The notes beneath the pieces were generated by a model that worked only from the letters and a program-made list of their open reading frames with translations, ran no database searches and was not told the DNA's origin. The translations under genes and the position numbers were made by a program. Positions 60,316 to 64,000 of a stretch of DNA of 64,000 bases are shown here, piece after piece. This DNA comes from an uncultured Thermomicrobia bacterium (GTDB lineage Bacteria; Chloroflexota; Chloroflexia; Thermomicrobiales; JALYUS01). Position 1 is the first letter of the stretch, and every line of letters starts with the position of its first letter. The stretch lies in contig CALBSO010000050.1 of assembly GCA_937968015.1 (NCBI GenBank), positions 98,606 to 162,605 of the forward strand, in the 5' to 3' direction.

Positions 60316-61551
60316 TCAGGGAGCCTGGGCCTGCGGTTCTGCCTGCAACGTCTCGCGGACGAGGGCAGAGAGAATGAGTGCGGCGGTGACGCCGATCCCG
60401 GCGAGGGCGAAGGCGGTCGCGGTAAGGCCCAGTGCGTCCGCGATCACGCCGACGACGAGCGGGCCGCCCGCCTGCCCCGCATCGCCGACGAAGCGCCAGA
60501 TACCGAGGAATTCGCCGACCGCGTCGGGTGGCGCGAGGTCCGCGCCGAGCGTCATCATCGAGCCGGAGCCGATGCCGTTGCCGAGACCGATCAGGCACGC
60601 CGCGCTCAGGAGGCCGAGGAAATTTGAGGCGAGTGGGATGAGTGCCACACCGACGGCCATGATCGCGAACGACGGCACCGAGGCGACCTTGCGGCCAAAA
60701 CGGTCCATGACCCACCCGGCAGGGATGAAGAGCACCATGTCAATCGCCGTGGAGACGGTAAGAATCGTACCGATCGAGGCGACATCAAGGTTGAGCGCGT
60801 AGGCGCCGTAGAGCGGGATGATCAGTTGCCGCCCGGAGCGGATCATCGCCGCGAAAATCTGCGCCGCTCCTGCCGAAACGACATCCGCCCGGTGTGTCCG
60901 CATCAACCGCCGAACGCTTTCCCAGCGCAGATGACGGGGTGGGACAACTGCCACAGTCCCGCGCGGGTCTCGAATGAAGAAGATGGCGAGCGGCCCGGCG
61001 AGGGCAGCGAAGAGCGCGGCCAGCGCGAACGACGATGAGAGGCCGAACCGATGCCCGATCACGCCACCGATAAATGGCCCGGCGAAGAGGCCGAGACGGT
61101 TGATGCCGCCAAATGTCGCGATGAACTTTCCCCGCTGGGAGCGTGGCGCGACCGCAGTGATGTATGCGTGGCGGGAAATCCCCCACAATGCAGTACCGAC
61201 ACCGCCAACGAGTCGGCAGACGAGCAAGACGCTGAATTGATGCCAGAGCGCGATGACGAGGGTGGTGGAGGCGACGAGGGAGATACCGACGAGCATCGCC
61301 CGCTGCCGCCCAAACCGGCCGAGCGCCAGGCCGGCGGGGAGATCCGCTATCAGTGTTCCCAGCCCTGCCGCCGCAACGACGAGGCTGACGAGGCTAAAGG
61401 AAACACCGAATCCTTTGGCAAAAACTGGCAGCGTGGGGACAAGAATGCCCTGCCCGAAAGAGAGCAGGAAAGACGGGACATACACGGGCATCACCATCGC
61501 GGCCCGCGAAATCTCTTTGTCCGCTTTGATGCCCTGATCCGCGACGCTCAT
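60316..61551 (-). CDS. MFS transporter, 12 TM
   Basis: 411-aa major facilitator. Motif A-like ADLPAGLALGRFGRQRAML after TM2 and PAGWVMDRFGRKVAS in the second half; FAGPFIGGVIGHRFG in TM5. The YnfM/MdtG-like pattern suggests a drug or metabolite exporter. ATG 61551 has no clear ribosome site; ATG 61563 is an alternative and translation could be leaderless. Convergent with the acyl-CoA ligase; lies downstream of the broken HAD gene. Confidence 0.85.
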   Translation of the reverse strand: MSVADQGIKADKEISRAAMVMPVYVPSFLLSFGQGILVPTLPVFAKGFGVSFSLVSLVVAAAGLGTLIADLPAGLALGRFGRQRAMLVGISLVASTTLVIALWHQFSVLLVCRLVGGVGTALWGISRHAYITAVAPRSQRGKFIATFGGINRLGLFAGPFIGGVIGHRFGLSSSFALAALFAALAGPLAIFFIRDPRGTVAVVPPRHLRWESVRRLMRTHRADVVSAGAAQIFAAMIRSGRQLIIPLYGAYALNLDVASIGTILTVSTAIDMVLFIPAGWVMDRFGRKVASVPSFAIMAVGVALIPLASNFLGLLSAACLIGLGNGIGSGSMMTLGADLAPPDAVGEFLGIWRFVGDAGQAGGPLVVGVIADALGLTATAFALAGIGVTAALILSALVRETLQAEPQAQAP

Positions 61552-61676
61552 GCCGGATAGCATACCCGCACTGCATTCCGCGTGGGAAGAGATACGGGCC
61601 AGATGCGTGATGCTCCCATGTACCGCGTACCGCGCCTCGCTTGCGTTGGCGAAAAGCGCCGCACGGAGCATTTCCC

Positions 61677-61858
61677 TTATGGACTGAACGAAGCGCCTGC
61701 GCCCCGCATAAGGGTGGAATGGCCGTGGCATACGTCATGCTGCTTCGCCGTCAATGTGTTGGAGCAGCGACTTGATACAGCAGGCGAAAGCCCGCCGCCA
61801 CTATCATCGCGCAGCAGTGTCCCATCGAGATCAGTCGCGACGAGGCGGATACCGCGCA

Positions 61859-61859
<1 letters not shown>
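61677..61859 (-). pseudogene. HAD (Cof-type) phosphatase, N-terminal fragment
   Basis: The frame begins MRGIRLVATDLDGTLLRDDS, the DxDGT/LL motif I of Cof-type HAD phosphatases, and its ATG overlaps the mutS stop as TAATG, so it was once translationally coupled to mutS. After ~20 residues the sequence runs into a GGCGGGCTTTCGCC repeat (61781-61807) and unrelated codons, and stops at 60 aa; a working Cof protein has ~270. The rest of the gene is absent, and the MFS gene follows. Confidence 0.7.
61781..61807. repeat. GCGAAAGCCCGCCGCCAC repeat inside the HAD remnant
   Basis: CAGGCGAAAGCCCGCCGCCA closely resembles the right arm of the repeat at 47758-47782. It sits at the point where HAD-like coding sequence ends. 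Confidence 0.55.

Positions 61860-64000
<2,141 letters not shown>

Overview
The window is a 64-kb stretch of GC-rich chromosome that most resembles a Chloroflexota genome, possibly a Thermomicrobia-like lineage. This is an inference from gene content: a secreted protein with the 'ERRVLTYN..NP / GNVGQHYYRWRY' ending, M55 and P1 peptidases, an LLM flavin oxidoreductase, an L,D-transpeptidase with SH3 repeats, and CCC/GGG hairpin repeats between genes. I see no rRNA, tRNA, CRISPR array, transposase or prophage block. Coding density is high. Both window edges cut a gene: a sugar-type ABC ATPase on the left and mutS on the right.

Layout. 0-10 kb: ABC ATPase (partial), truncated hemoglobin, M55 D-aminopeptidase with an internal deletion, secreted protein, SnoaL-like protein, two-domain peptidoglycan hydrolase, ABC-F protein, P1 (DmpA-type) peptidase abutting a DUF427 remnant, and an aspartase/fumarase-type lyase. 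10-13.4 kb: microprotein ORF, UPF0175-like protein, creatinase-like M24 protein, then an AT-richer patch with a coiled-coil protein and an MNT/HEPN pair whose HEPN gene is frameshifted. 13.4-17.6 kb: a coupled operon acyl-CoA dehydrogenase -> LutC -> LutB-LutA fusion. 17.8-25.7 kb: LLM oxidoreductase, cyclase, DinB, RidA, MBL hydrolase, lipoprotein, DedA, MgtC with a small Cys-rich partner. 25.9-34.7 kb: PlsC, M42 peptidase, MoxR ATPase, TetR, SGNH/MBOAT pair, CsbD, L,D-transpeptidase. 34.8-37.9 kb: mntR-mntH-usp operon behind a promoter that overlaps a perfect 20-bp palindrome. 38-47.6 kb: a second, full-length M55 peptidase, a large membrane protein, a toxin remnant, a probable selenoprotein, an enolase-superfamily enzyme and two MFS exporters. 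47.9-64 kb: class III aminotransferase, dnaX, a carbohydrate-type ABC uptake operon (cupin, amidohydrolase, binding protein, two permeases, ArgH-like lyase), acyl-CoA ligase, MFS protein, a broken HAD gene and mutS.

The observation most worth following is the redoxin-like gene at 42023-42595. It has a strong ribosome-binding site and one in-frame TGA exactly where relatives carry the catalytic cysteine (RGHY-TGA-PKD). The family-like sequence continues in the same frame after the TGA, and a plausible bacterial SECIS hairpin lies about 20 nt downstream. A selenocysteine peroxidase/redoxin is the simplest reading.

Several loci show gene decay in progress: DUF427 tail, HEPN frameshift, RelE/HigB-type toxin head, HAD head interrupted by a repeat, and the M55 internal deletion. 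The ABC operon at 51.5-58.2 kb has no ATPase of its own. The MalK/UgpC-type ATPase at the left edge could serve it, as shared ATPases do in other bacteria, but that is inference.
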